A stretch of DNA of 34,176 nt from Endozoicomonas arenosclerae (GCF_001562015.1 NZ_LASA01000014.1:1-34176); one strand, 5' to 3'. Shown: positions 9,901 to 18,231, counted from the stretch's first letter. Numbers and translations are program-made. The notes: a model not told the origin generated them from the sequence alone.

Positions 9901-10101
9901 CTGAGAACCCAGCATGGCTCCGGAGACGCTACCCTGTACTACAGCAATACCACATGGCCAAGTGAAACCCAGTTCACTGCCCGCTCTAATAACAGCGGTA
10001 ATACAGAAAGCATCACAACCACCGACCTGGGCAATGGCTGGAACCATATCATGATTGAAGGCAGCCACAGTGGCATGACCATTCAACTTGATATTGAGTA
10101 A
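6994..10101 (+). CDS. Secreted M43 (cytophagalysin/pappalysin-type) metalloprotease with PPC and PKD domains, 1035 aa
   Basis: An extracellular zinc endopeptidase. A Sec signal peptide ends at about SANA (residue 24). The zinc site H-E-F-G-H-W-L-N-L-P-H gives His282, Glu283, His286 and His292, with the Met-turn NFMHY at Met343, as in M43 metzincins. After the catalytic domain come two PPC-type beta domains (about 405-510 and 515-625), a PKD domain (638-725), a third PPC domain (727-830), a second PKD (833-920) and a C-terminal PPC-like domain (925-1035). PKD/PPC modules often bind or loosen collagen-like and other insoluble substrates. The palindrome at 6780-6795 suggests co-regulation with the hydroxyproline genes, so hydroxyproline-rich protein is the inferred substrate. 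A bidirectional terminator follows. M43 family membership is firm; collagen as substrate is not shown. Confidence 0.88.
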   Translation: MLKQFRTGAAITALSLVTALSANAGEKPPSSSTLQSFSTASASTLLKQLTVSDHLKTGGHVCGTDENGQQWQPSPNEKQFFEGSKISQQFGKLNMAVSPTAIGNADEGEYIIPVVFHIYGSEHNCDTGGICAPDSVIKDALRKSNEDFQGLNTQDGPIAAQFQAIRENMNVEFVLAQIDPNGNPTTGIVRHGAASGYGNYDAPNDAARAAKNAEIAADAWDNYRYMNIYIMNDLSGDGQTNNSGVAWYPSTSMSDDGLARVVYNGAFLGTNTSENFRSVLTHEFGHWLNLPHTFDGNTCSSENQIFCAHSGDRVCDTPQMSNSSMANNQENCLGEPTNTENFMHYTDNYAMFTQQQAQRMYAALHHPARSSLWTDENLVSVGLSQYVAGSPHSWDGSGADAPPEGEILMEIPGLAAEKGDIDTYTIDLEAGTEVVAFYLDGYAEDPDLYVRHGQAPSFDGTNWTYDYQSFLAAGTPEFVGIVSPKTTGTYYVTVHAFSAYSNARLMAVKMDDPTLCEGCERVVLHEEENMSAKKGDTPKKYAFTVPADATRVMVEIPGGYGSTLEGGPDPDLYISHNSVPTTDESDCAPFKAPGLREVCEFTGSDLGGTYNVMIVPFLDYSDVSLRVVYDRPIPTGGENVAPTANANGPYSAELGSSILFSSAGSSDSDGTITRYSWNFGDGNSSTTASPSHTYASAGTYTVSLTVTDDGGKTATATTTAEITEVPSNQLESGVPVTGLGANAGEDVIYFIDIPANATNVVFKISGGSGDADLYTQFGSEPTDSSYACRPYISGNEETCSQSNPSAGRWYVRVKGYQTFADVTLTVTYDVAGPNSAPTANANGPYSGNANAAISFSSAGSTDSDGSIASYAWSFGDGATSTSANPSHTYSTAGTYQATLTVTDDDGATASSTATVTVGAAVPGGLVNACASEPATDYVNMESGKPYCVTSSTGNKVYFYFYTTSATRATLRTQHGSGDATLYYSNTTWPSETQFTARSNNSGNTESITTTDLGNGWNHIMIEGSHSGMTIQLDIE

Positions 10102-10123
10102 CCGGACTATATCCCTCTAACCC

Positions 10124-10150
10124 AAAAACCCCGGATTTTCCGGGGTTTTT
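10124..10150. terminator. Bidirectional intrinsic terminator
   Basis: A-run plus CCCCGG (10129-10134), a 5-nt loop, CCGGGG (10140-10145) and a T-run make a textbook terminator usable in both directions. It sits between the convergent metalloprotease and radical SAM genes. Confidence 0.9.
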
Positions 10151-10168
10151 ACGTTCAACAGGCATCAC

Positions 10169-11407
10169 TTAGATACTAAAAGTAGACGACACGCCTAGCT
10201 GACCTATCTGTCGTATTTTTCTTTTGATGTAGCGTCCCGGTGAATTGAACTGGTAGTAAAAATCATCCGCTCCTTTTTCCAGCTCCCTCGCACTCATAGC
10301 TTTAGGCTCATACACAGCATGACTGCCATCATACTGAGACCAGTCATGGGTCAGAATGCGCCCTTCTTTTTCCAGTTGTTCGTACACTCTTGAACCCGGA
10401 AAGGGAATCATGATGACGGGTACGCAAACATCCACACCTACCTCATCGAAAAATTCAGCGCTCTCCCTGAAGATTCGGGTATCGTGTTCATCAAAACCAA
10501 GAATGGCAGCAGAATCGACAATGATTCCATAATTATGCAGACGTTGAATCTGCTCCTTGATGTTTTCTGCTTTGACGAATCCTTTTCCGGAGTATTTCAG
10601 TGCCGCTTTGGAGGGGGTTTCAATACCAATCAGCAGATATCGCAAACCAGAACGTGCTGCAGCCTCCAGAAGCTCGGGATCATCAGCAATCTTGATGGTG
10701 GTCTCACCCACCCAGTTGATTTCCAGCGGCTCCAGAGCCTTGAACAGTTGCAGTGCATACTCCCGGTTATCGGTCAGATTATCGGCGTGGAGTTCAAGCC
10801 AGTCGGTGTCCAGCTGACTGATCTCATCGACAATATCCTGTACCGGACGGTATCGGGTATTTCCCAACATACCGGGTACCAGACAGAAGCTGCATTTATG
10901 ACGGCAGCCTCTGCTGACCAGCACGGACCAGATCCCGTCATAGTCAGAGTGATGAATCAGATCTGTGGGATAGGGATTGATCGTGGCCAGATCGACCTGA
11001 GTTCCCTGGTATAAAGGCTTCAACTGTCTTTTTTCGGCATCGGCCAGAATCTCCAGCCAGACGTTCTCACTCTCTCCGGTTAACACCGCATCAGCATATT
11101 GTGCAGCCTCATTCTTCATAAAAGTGGCATGCAAACCGGCAACAATGACCTGGATACCTTTATCACGAAAAACCTGTGCCAGCTCATAACTCCGAATGGC
11201 ATCAGGCGTTGAGAAAAACAGTACAACGAGGTCAGCCTTTATTTTGCCGGGTTTTACCGCTCTTATCGTTTCATCAAACATCTCAAGCTCATGATGATCG
11301 GGCGTTGCCGCAGCGGCGGAGAAGATTGACTGTGGAGGGCCTCCACGGGTCTTCTTGTATTCTTTGAATTCACTGGGCGCAGAAGCTTTGATAAGAACAA
11401 TTTTCAT
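10169..11407 (-). CDS. B12-binding-domain radical SAM protein, 412 aa
   Basis: A radical S-adenosylmethionine enzyme with an N-terminal cobalamin-binding-like Rossmann domain (about residues 1-140, with IQVIVAGLHATFM and DAVLTGESE) and a radical SAM barrel. The [4Fe-4S] ligands are in SRGCRHKCSFC (Cys168, Cys172, Cys175). This arrangement is shared by the BchE/HpnP/P-methylase-like class that methylates or rearranges unreactive carbons; the substrate is unknown. I chose the ATG at 11407 because GGGAG lies 9 nt upstream and MKIVLIKAS is the natural start of the Rossmann domain; a longer frame reaches 11461. It is convergent with the protease and shows no evident link to the hydroxyproline regulon. 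Confidence 0.82.
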   Translation of the reverse strand: MKIVLIKASAPSEFKEYKKTRGGPPQSIFSAAAATPDHHELEMFDETIRAVKPGKIKADLVVLFFSTPDAIRSYELAQVFRDKGIQVIVAGLHATFMKNEAAQYADAVLTGESENVWLEILADAEKRQLKPLYQGTQVDLATINPYPTDLIHHSDYDGIWSVLVSRGCRHKCSFCLVPGMLGNTRYRPVQDIVDEISQLDTDWLELHADNLTDNREYALQLFKALEPLEINWVGETTIKIADDPELLEAAARSGLRYLLIGIETPSKAALKYSGKGFVKAENIKEQIQRLHNYGIIVDSAAILGFDEHDTRIFRESAEFFDEVGVDVCVPVIMIPFPGSRVYEQLEKEGRILTHDWSQYDGSHAVYEPKAMSARELEKGADDFYYQFNSPGRYIKRKIRQIGQLGVSSTFSI

Positions 11408-11641
11408 GGCGGTATCTCCCATGCACTGGAGGTCTGGACTGCGTTGCCGGGAAGAAATCAATCAGCAACCTTTGACGGTTACTATCCTAGGGCTGATGAA
11501 TATATTAAACGTGTCTATTCTTGCGGACATTGAGCCTGATCACTGGAGCATGGTTAATGTCGTTTATGATGTATACACTTCAGTACCCTGGCAGACTTGC
11601 TTCTGCTTTCCCTCTCTCACTCATCAAATAAGGAGCTTTTG

Positions 11642-11824
11642 ATGTACTTCTGGAAAATAGAATCACTCAAAGACGATATAAGAAACCAGAAATTTACTGA
11701 AAAAGGCCGCTTCATCTATGCCCTGATCTCCGTTGCCGTGTCGGTAGCCGGTCTAGAGCTGATGACCCGTATACCACTGGACAATCCGAATATATGGGAC
11801 ACCCTCGATTCACTCTGTGCCGTA
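11642..11824 (+). pseudogene. Small membrane protein gene truncated by the IS1595-family element
   Basis: The ATG at 11642 is preceded by AAGGAG 7 nt upstream, a strong ribosome site, so this was a real gene. The peptide begins MYFWKIESLKDDIRNQKFTEKGRFIYALISVAVSVAGLEL, a charged N-terminus then a hydrophobic segment, and resembles a family of small uncharacterised inner-membrane proteins. After residue 61 the reading enters the IS inverted repeat, and the frame ends at 11851 with IS-derived residues. The 3' part is not found on the far side of the IS, so it has been lost or moved. Function unknown. Confidence 0.65.
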
Positions 11825-12862
11825 GGCTCATTATGGGTTTCAGGGAGTTAACTCAGAAGCATCTCCAGCAACCCAGAAATAGCGGCTTTCCCCCGTCGTC
11901 TGATATTGTGCAAACACTCAAAAAAACCAAGATACAAAGGCAGTTTTTCCTGTGAAATCCCTCTATGCGGTCGTAACCATGATCGCAACAAAGACCAGAA
12001 CCCTTCCATTGTGTTGACATGAACTTCATGAAATCCATCACCGTCTTCATCTCTTGCGTATTCGCCCTTTCCATGGCAGACAGACTTATGCCCATAGCCC
12101 CACTCTTCAAGCCTGTCGTAGATGCTGTACTCGTCTGTGAATACAAGGGTTCCTGGTGCTATCGTGGCTTCAACCAGTGGCTTGATCGTTTTTTGCTTTA
12201 CATTCTCAAGCATGCGTATAACAACCTGCCCTTTGCGCTGAATCATACCGAAAATCGGAGGCTTTTCCTTTTCCAGCGTACCCCTGCCACGAGCGCCCTT
12301 TAATCGGTTTCTGCGTCCTTTGCGGCCTTTTTTTTCACTGCATCCGGATTTCCTTTATGACCGGTTACAACGTACACTTCATCGCACTCTACCTCGCCTT
12401 CAAGCAAGACATCAGGGCTTTTTTCGCAGACAGCCTCTCTCAGCTGCTGAGTCATTTTCTGTACGTCATCCTTGTTCAGGTCGAGTTCGTGAGCTATCTG
12501 ACTGTTCGAAAGATTCAGGGACATCAAGTACAGGCAGTGCATCCAGATTTTCAACGGTTGATGATGCCCGGAAAACACTGATAATGTCAGGTCGTCGAAG
12601 TCACGCTGGCATTTCTTACACTCGTAGCGCTGCTTGTCAGGCTGAGCATTGTGCTTTCCCCGTCTTATGATGCTCTGACTGCCGCAGCGTGGGCAGCAAA
12701 CGCCTGAAGGCCAGCGTAACTGCCTTAACTGTTCGTAACATTTTGCATTATCGAGGAGGTCATGGAACTTCATCATCATGCCAGTATTTTTGCCTGGCAC
12801 GATGTGAGTTAACAGTCGGGAAAACCGAGTTTACTTCACCTCCCTGAAACCCATAATGAGCC
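11825..12862 (-). mobile_element. IS1595-family insertion sequence, 1038 bp, complete to both inverted repeats
   Basis: Two perfect 23-bp terminal inverted repeats, beginning GGCTCATTATGGG, lie at 11825-11847 and 12840-12862. They enclose one transposase gene read leftward. The flanking 8-mers (GTGCCGTA on the left, CTGTTTTT on the right) do not match, so there is no target-site duplication. Genes on both sides are cut at the repeats. Confidence 0.9.
11848..12779 (-). CDS. IS1595-family transposase with a -1 frameshift at an A8 run
   Basis: A DDE transposase with an N-terminal zinc ribbon (C-C-P-R-C then Y-E-C-K-K-C), a central GEVECDEVYV..GHKGNP segment and a C-terminal FTDEYSIYDRL..HVNTMEGFWSLL..R segment; these carry the family's catalytic acidic residues. 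The first frame stops at 12300 after AETD. The second half, starting KGRKGRRNRLKGARGRG, continues in the -1 frame. The switch maps to a run of eight A (minus strand, T8 at about 12328-12335), where nine A would restore one frame. It may be a programmed slip site or a decayed copy. The usual start is the ATG at 12779; an upstream GTG at 12800 is possible. Confidence 0.85.
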
Positions 12863-12950
12863 CTGTTTTTTTCTCGAAAATTTTCATCACCGACACAGCT
12901 CCGGCAACACAGAGCACAGGGATGGCGATCGCAGTCAGTCTTTTTCTCAT
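12831..12950 (-). pseudogene. Truncated small membrane-protein gene downstream of the peptide-binding protein
   Basis: The ATG at 12950 has AGGA 5 nt upstream. The native part encodes about 30 residues (start MRKRLTAIAIPVLCVAGAVS), a basic N-terminus plus a hydrophobic segment. At 12862 the frame runs into the IS1595-type inverted repeat and ends at 12831 with IS-derived residues. It follows the solute-binding protein on the same strand and would be the next gene of that operon. It is too short to tell whether it was a permease or an unrelated small membrane protein. Confidence 0.4.
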
Positions 12951-13006
12951 GGAATCCTTTCTTATTATTCACTGAGATTCTCTGAGTCTGATGCGATCAG
13001 AGTCCC

Positions 13007-15178
13007 TCAGTCATCTGTTTCAATGGTCAGTTTCTGTCGACGACGGAAAGCACCCATTACGGGAATCATCAGCCCGATCAGAGCTAATAATGTTCCCGCC
13101 AGAGGCACCAGATTGGGTTGGTTCCAAGCCTGCTGGTACTGTGACCTCATGGCAGGATCAACCCGGACATATTTTAATGTTGAGTAACTGATACCATGTC
13201 GCTTGGTATTCGACAACCATTGGTTCGCAAGAAAATAGTCTTTTACGTTATAGCCCCAGATCCAGGGCGCATCTTTCTGCACCATCGCCACCATGTCGTG
13301 AATGGCGGCCAGCCGCTCAGGACCATTCGTCAGTGTTTTCACCTTGTCATAAAGAGCGTCGTAATCTGCCCGATCATAATTGATGTAATTGGAGCCATCG
13401 CATTGGCACTTCAGGCTGCCCTGACGACTGTCCAGTAGAAACAGAAAGTTTTCCGGATCCGGATAATCCGCTAACCAGCCCCATTTGAAAATCTGGGTAT
13501 TGCCCTGCCTGATCTTTTCCTTGAATCGGGAAAAATCCGTCACTCGGAACTCCAGCTGAATGCCCAGCTTTTGCAACTGTCTGCGCATCCAGTCGGAGCT
13601 CGGGCTATTATCCCTGCTGGTAGTATCCAGATATAAGATCAGCGGTTCACCCGTCTCTTTATGACGCCCATTGGGATAACCGGCCTCAGACAACAGTCGT
13701 CTGGCATAGTCCAGTGATTTACGTTCGGCCCTGCCGGTTGTTTCGTTCCAGTCATAGACATAGGGATTCATCCCTGCCTGACCTTCCCGGTATCCATACA
13801 AACCAGGAGGTACTGGACCATGGGCGGCTTTACCCAGGCCATTTTCAAAGATATCGACGTACTCCTGATCGTCCCAGGCAATACTGATGGCCTGTCTCAA
13901 CTTCTGCCTGTCTTCTGTGTACCCACCCACCACAGGGTCTCTCATATTGAAAGCGGTGTAGTTAATGGAAGGTCGGATCTCTTCATCCACCTGGATATTG
14001 TTAGCGATCAGTTCCGGAGTCAGATCCAAGCCATCCGGGCCTACGGTAAATGCCTGATCAAAAGTGGCTGAGTTCACGTTGGAAGAGTCTTCACCCGAGC
14101 GGTCATAGTAACCCTGCATAAACTTGGCCCACTGGGGAGTGGCACTGTCCATACGATAGACAGCCCGATCAATAAAGGGCATCCGCTTGCCCGCATCTTT
14201 CAGGAACCCTCGAGCTCTGTCGTCTTCAGAACCCTCTGATGGGTAATAGTCTTCACGGTAATTAGGGTTCCGCTCCAGAATAATTTCCCGTTTCGGTTGA
14301 TTACTGACCATCATAAAAGGTCCGGTTCCCACCGGGTTCCAGTCCAGCACCAGATTCTTATCAATAAACCCGGGATTATGATAAAAACGGTCAGCCTCCC
14401 AGGGAATAGGAGCAAAAAAGCGCATAGCCAGCCAATAAACAAACTGCGGATAGATACCTTTAATACGAATGGTATAAGTTAACTCATCGATCCGCTCAAC
14501 GCCCTCCAGATTAAACTGCCGTAAATCCAACCACTCACCTTTCACTTTTGCCGCTTTGATCTCATCAGACAGCTCAGACATTCCGACGATGTAGTCGGAC
14601 ATCAAACCAAACAACGGAAACTTATTGGCAGAATCTGCCATGCGTTTCATCTGGTAGATATAATCATCGGATACCAGTTGGCGAGCATCTGTTTCAGGGA
14701 AATCCGACAGTAATAAATAATCTTTGCTCTGCTCAGCGGTATCAAACAGATATAAAGACTTTCCCTGGTCATTTCGGGCAAAGGCCGGATGAGGCTGAAA
14801 GAGAATATCCCGCTTCAATTTTATTGTGATCAGACTGAAGGCTGGATCTTTCGCATCTTCTTCCAGTGGCTGCAACTGTTCATCAAGATAGGTCACCGAA
14901 GGCATGGCTGAAGCCGTCATGGGCTCCAGCTCATAAGGGCGTTTCAGATAATGGTATTGAAGTGGCGGCTCATAGATTTGATCGGTAAACATGCCTTCAT
15001 CAGAACTGTAAGCCCGAACCGGATCCAGATGCTTGGGTTGGCTGACATAACTGGCGTTGTATGTAATCTTGTCTTGCTGCTCGGGTCCATTGGGATTATT
15101 CCAGGGTCCCGAACAGGCCGTAAGAAAGATCAGGGAAAAGCCCAACAGCCCTTTCCTGAAAGGATATGAAACGTTCAT
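13007..15178 (-). CDS. Peptide ABC transporter substrate-binding lipoprotein (family 5) with a C-terminal membrane segment, about 723 aa
   Basis: A family 5 (OppA/DppA-type) extracellular solute-binding protein, expected to capture peptides in the periplasm. The N-terminus ends in the lipobox L-T-A-C. The body has the family pattern YNASYVSQPKHLDPVRAYSSDEG, LKRDILFQPHPAF, WNPVGTGPFMM and the late GWLADYPDPENFLFLL segment. Residues near the C-terminus (LVPLAGTLLALIGLMIPVMGAFRRR) form a membrane helix with a basic end, so it may be anchored at both ends; some gamma-proteobacterial homologues share this. It is the sixth gene of the hydroxyproline operon, 45 nt after the reductase gene. No permease or ATPase genes follow; the next gene is cut by an IS. 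I prefer the ATG at 15178 to an in-frame TTG at 15193; neither has a strong ribosome site. Confidence 0.82.
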   Translation of the reverse strand: MNVSYPFRKGLLGFSLIFLTACSGPWNNPNGPEQQDKITYNASYVSQPKHLDPVRAYSSDEGMFTDQIYEPPLQYHYLKRPYELEPMTASAMPSVTYLDEQLQPLEEDAKDPAFSLITIKLKRDILFQPHPAFARNDQGKSLYLFDTAEQSKDYLLLSDFPETDARQLVSDDYIYQMKRMADSANKFPLFGLMSDYIVGMSELSDEIKAAKVKGEWLDLRQFNLEGVERIDELTYTIRIKGIYPQFVYWLAMRFFAPIPWEADRFYHNPGFIDKNLVLDWNPVGTGPFMMVSNQPKREIILERNPNYREDYYPSEGSEDDRARGFLKDAGKRMPFIDRAVYRMDSATPQWAKFMQGYYDRSGEDSSNVNSATFDQAFTVGPDGLDLTPELIANNIQVDEEIRPSINYTAFNMRDPVVGGYTEDRQKLRQAISIAWDDQEYVDIFENGLGKAAHGPVPPGLYGYREGQAGMNPYVYDWNETTGRAERKSLDYARRLLSEAGYPNGRHKETGEPLILYLDTTSRDNSPSSDWMRRQLQKLGIQLEFRVTDFSRFKEKIRQGNTQIFKWGWLADYPDPENFLFLLDSRQGSLKCQCDGSNYINYDRADYDALYDKVKTLTNGPERLAAIHDMVAMVQKDAPWIWGYNVKDYFLANQWLSNTKRHGISYSTLKYVRVDPAMRSQYQQAWNQPNLVPLAGTLLALIGLMIPVMGAFRRRQKLTIETDD

Positions 15179-15223
15179 CGAAGCAATGCCCAAGAAATAT
15201 TATTGTTATTTTTTTGACCGGAT

Positions 15224-16174
15224 TCAGAACCGTTGAAGGGAGTCGGCTACACGACAAATATATTTTGCTGTCATCAAATCAAGGTGAGCCCCACCGCCAT
15301 TCTTGAAAAGGGTTATCTCGGAATCCGAAGTTCTTCGTTCACTGCCATTGCAGAGATCATAGAAATCCCCCAGCACATCTTCCCGGCCAATCACCCCACT
15401 CTCCAGAGGAATCATCAGTTCACCAATGTCTTCCAGTGTCGTTTCCCTGGCGTCAACAAACAGTCGGGATTTACTCAGAAGATCATCATCCGCTTCACGC
15501 ATGTCTGGTCGAAAAGCACCAATCAAGTCGACATGAGTGCCTGGCTGAACCCAATCACCCTTGATCAAAGGCTCTCTGGACATAGTGGCGGATGATAAAA
15601 TATCCGCTTTTTCAACAGCTTCCTGCAAACTCAATACAGCATTGACCGGTAACTCCAGAGAGGTCAGACGATCTGCAAGGTTTTCTGCCCGGACATGGCT
15701 GCGATTCCAGATCAGCGCTTGCTCCAGTTTAGGAAATGCATCGGCATAGGCTGAGATCAGAGATTCCGCCACCACACCAGCCCCCAGTATCGTCAGGGTT
15801 TTACTGTCAGGTCTGGCCAGAAAGCGGCTACCCAGAATGGAATCTCCAGCCGTTTTCCACTTGGTAAGAAAATTGCCATCAATCAGGGAGTCCACTGTTC
15901 CGGTGCTTTCATTAAAGAGCAGAAACATTGAGTTCACAGAAGGCTGGGGAGGAAACAGCGACGGGTTTCCCGGAAAGATGCTCGCGCATTTCACTCCCAT
16001 GCCCAGCCCCTGGATGGCCGCAGCACGATTGAGCAGGGTATTGTCACTCTGCCGTAAAAACATGTCGTCTATCTGGGCTTTCTCGTGGCGATGGCCTTCA
16101 ATCATCGCCTCCATAACGCCATTCCATGATAAGAATGCTTCAACCTTGTCAGGAGTAATGTATGGAATGTCCAT
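15224..16174 (-). CDS. lhpI: Ornithine cyclodeaminase/mu-crystallin family protein, likely delta1-pyrroline-2-carboxylate reductase, 316 aa
   Basis: An NAD(P)H-dependent enzyme of the ornithine cyclodeaminase/mu-crystallin family. Next to a hydroxyproline dehydratase-like gene, the expected reaction is reduction of delta1-pyrroline-2-carboxylate to L-proline, the second step of trans-3-hydroxy-L-proline use. The family's lysine is in GMGVKCASIF (Lys62), the K-W-K-T-A-G-D-S motif follows at about 105-112, and the nucleotide-binding G-A-G-V-V-A at 131-136. VDLIGAFRPDMRE is typical of the reductase side of the family. Its start overlaps the previous stop by one base (TAATG), with GGGAG upstream, so translation is coupled. 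Ornithine cyclodeaminase or another imino-acid reductase is less likely from the context. Confidence 0.78.
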   Translation of the reverse strand: MDIPYITPDKVEAFLSWNGVMEAMIEGHRHEKAQIDDMFLRQSDNTLLNRAAAIQGLGMGVKCASIFPGNPSLFPPQPSVNSMFLLFNESTGTVDSLIDGNFLTKWKTAGDSILGSRFLARPDSKTLTILGAGVVAESLISAYADAFPKLEQALIWNRSHVRAENLADRLTSLELPVNAVLSLQEAVEKADILSSATMSREPLIKGDWVQPGTHVDLIGAFRPDMREADDDLLSKSRLFVDARETTLEDIGELMIPLESGVIGREDVLGDFYDLCNGSERRTSDSEITLFKNGGGAHLDLMTAKYICRVADSLQRF

Positions 16175-17217
16175 TATGGGTTATCTCCCTTTAAATCCGG
16201 CCAGGTATCACTGATCCGGTATCCTTCTGGCCAGGGATCGGAAGGGTCCAGCATGTGCTGGTGAATCCCAGTGATCCAGGCCCGCCCTGATATTTCTGGA
16301 GTAATAGCCGCCCTGGTTCCAACCTGAGTAGTAGAAAGAATCTGACCTTCAAAGCGAGAATCAATGATCGATTTCATCACCAGCTTTTCATTCACTGCCA
16401 TTTCACCCCGGGCATGGAGCACTGCAAGCCGTGCAGAAACCCCGGTGCCCGTTGGCGAACGATCCAGTTTGCCTGGTTGGATTACAACCGTATTCCTGAC
16501 CGTCTTGTGACCCTGTTCCATATAGACTGGCGTGTGTATCTGACAAAATGACAGATGTCGCCAATCTTTATTTTCAGGGTGGTGAAAGCCCAGCTGTTCA
16601 TTGGCCGCATTGGTAATGCGGATGCCTGTCTCAGCCAGATCGCGGGCCTCGTGAGCCTCCAGTTCAAAGCCCAGTTCACGGGCATTGACCATGACAAAAC
16701 TGTCACCGCCAAATGCCGTATCCACAGTAAGGGTGCCCAGGCCTTCCACTTCCAGAACCGCATTCATCCGGTCCACAAAAGAAGGCACATTAGCCACCTT
16801 GATTCGCTCAACTTTGCCATCACGACAATGGGCTTCTACTCGTACAAGCCCCCCTGGCGCTTCCAGTGTCAAATGCGTCACAGGCTCTTTCATAGGCAAA
16901 ATGCCGGTTTCCAGAAGCACCGTGGTGACACACATGGAATTGGAACCCGACATGGGAGGGGTATCTTCCGGCTCCATGATTATCCAGCCCATCTGGGCTT
17001 CAGGATGTTTTGCCGGTACCAACAGGTTCACATGTCTGAAGACGCCACCCCGGGGTTCATTGAGCACAAAATTTCGCAGACGGTTGTCTTCAGCAATAAA
17101 GCGAGACTGCTCCCACAATGTTTCTCCGGGAGGAGGCGCTACACCGCCAACAATGACATCTCCTACTTCCCCTTCTGCATGGCAACTGACAACATGCAGG
17201 GTTTGTCGGCTTCTCAT
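16174..17217 (-). CDS. Proline racemase family protein, likely trans-3-hydroxy-L-proline dehydratase type, 347 aa
   Basis: A proline racemase superfamily member, paralogous to the next upstream gene. The two catalytic positions differ from a racemase/epimerase. Where the neighbour has M-C-G-H-G-T this protein has M-S-G-S-N-S-M-C (Ser90), and where the neighbour has R-S-P-C-G-T-G it has R-S-P-T-G-T-G (Thr256). Loss of the second Cys in favour of Thr is the known mark of trans-3-hydroxy-L-proline dehydratases, which release water to form delta1-pyrroline-2-carboxylate. A Ser at the first position as well is less usual and leaves the reaction open. The reductase gene immediately downstream supports a dehydratase role. 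It begins 4 nt after the epimerase stop, with GAGG ahead of the ATG. Confidence 0.75.
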   Translation of the reverse strand: MRSRQTLHVVSCHAEGEVGDVIVGGVAPPPGETLWEQSRFIAEDNRLRNFVLNEPRGGVFRHVNLLVPAKHPEAQMGWIIMEPEDTPPMSGSNSMCVTTVLLETGILPMKEPVTHLTLEAPGGLVRVEAHCRDGKVERIKVANVPSFVDRMNAVLEVEGLGTLTVDTAFGGDSFVMVNARELGFELEAHEARDLAETGIRITNAANEQLGFHHPENKDWRHLSFCQIHTPVYMEQGHKTVRNTVVIQPGKLDRSPTGTGVSARLAVLHARGEMAVNEKLVMKSIIDSRFEGQILSTTQVGTRAAITPEISGRAWITGIHQHMLDPSDPWPEGYRISDTWPDLKGDNP

Positions 17218-17221
17218 GGCA

Positions 17222-18223
17222 CTACCTCACAATGAATCCATGGGCAAAAGGATCACGATCATCAATGAAAATAGTGTTATTGCCGGTCACCCTGGCCCAA
17301 CCGGCAATGGAAGGAATAATGGCTTCAAACTCTCCCACTGTCGTTTTACTCTCTACACGGCCTTTGAACACCGATTTGATAAAGCTTTCGTGAATGAATT
17401 CATCGCCCACTGACAGTTTGCCCTGCCCGGCCCACTGCGCCATCCGAGAAGAGGTTCCAGTTCCACAGGGAGAACGATCAATTGCCTTGTCACCATAAAA
17501 CACTGCATTTCTGGCGGTCACACCTTCTGCTACCGGATTTCCTGTCCATAAGATATGGCTTAAGCCTCTGATATCCGGCTGTTCTGGATGCTGAAACTCA
17601 TACTTTTCATTGAGGGCTGCTCTCAGCAAGGGACTGAATCGGATCAGGTCAGCAGCGGTGTAGTCTTCGACATCCGAAAAATTCTTCTGAGGGTCAACAA
17701 TGGCGTAAAAGTTACCGCCATAGGCAACATCTACCGTAATCTCTCCCAGTCCCGGGCAGTCGGCAGTCAGGCCTTCACGGTATAAAAAAGACGGCACATT
17801 AGTGATTCGTACTTCTTCAACATAGCCATCCTTCATTGTGTACTCTGCTGTTACTACACCTGCAGGCGTATCCAACTTGAGTACTCCCGGCTCCCTGGGT
17901 GTAACCAAACCATTTTCAATGGCGATGGTCACTGTCCCGATGGTTCCGTGACCGCACATGGGCAAACAACCCGACGTTTCAATAAACAGAATGGCCACAT
18001 CGCAGTCAGGACGGGTCGGCTTCATCAGAATGGAACCGGACATCACGTCATGGCCTCTGGGTTCAAACATCAGGCCGGTTCTGATCCAGTCGTACGCTTC
18101 AAGAAAGTGAGCCCGCTTTTCCAGCATGGTTTTGCCCTGCAGTCTCGGTGCTCCACCAGCTACCACACGCACTGGGTTGCCGCAGGTATGTCCATCAATA
18201 CAGAAGAAAGTATGACGTGCCAT
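17222..18223 (-). CDS. lhpA: 4-hydroxyproline 2-epimerase (proline racemase family), 333 aa
   Basis: Converts trans-4-hydroxy-L-proline to cis-4-hydroxy-D-proline, the entry step of the pathway. Both catalytic cysteines are present: Cys90 in L-P-M-C-G-H-G-T and Cys253 in [28 protein letters not shown] at the N-terminus is typical of the epimerase group. The length fits the family. I use the ATG at 18223; an in-frame GTG at 18241 lies inside the upstream gene. It follows the FAD oxidase gene by 8 nt, in the order expected for this pathway. A true proline racemase is possible but unlikely beside the oxidase, deaminase and semialdehyde dehydrogenase. Confidence 0.9.
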   Translation of the reverse strand: MARHTFFCIDGHTCGNPVRVVAGGAPRLQGKTMLEKRAHFLEAYDWIRTGLMFEPRGHDVMSGSILMKPTRPDCDVAILFIETSGCLPMCGHGTIGTVTIAIENGLVTPREPGVLKLDTPAGVVTAEYTMKDGYVEEVRITNVPSFLYREGLTADCPGLGEITVDVAYGGNFYAIVDPQKNFSDVEDYTAADLIRFSPLLRAALNEKYEFQHPEQPDIRGLSHILWTGNPVAEGVTARNAVFYGDKAIDRSPCGTGTSSRMAQWAGQGKLSVGDEFIHESFIKSVFKGRVESKTTVGEFEAIIPSIAGWARVTGNNTIFIDDRDPFAHGFIVR

Positions 18224-18231
18224 AGTTATTA

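Noticed and set aside
11564-11575. TGTATACA dyad between the radical SAM gene and the truncated membrane gene
   Set aside because: Matches only the inner 8 bases of the GntR-type palindrome; the flanking TT/AA positions are wrong, so it is probably chance.
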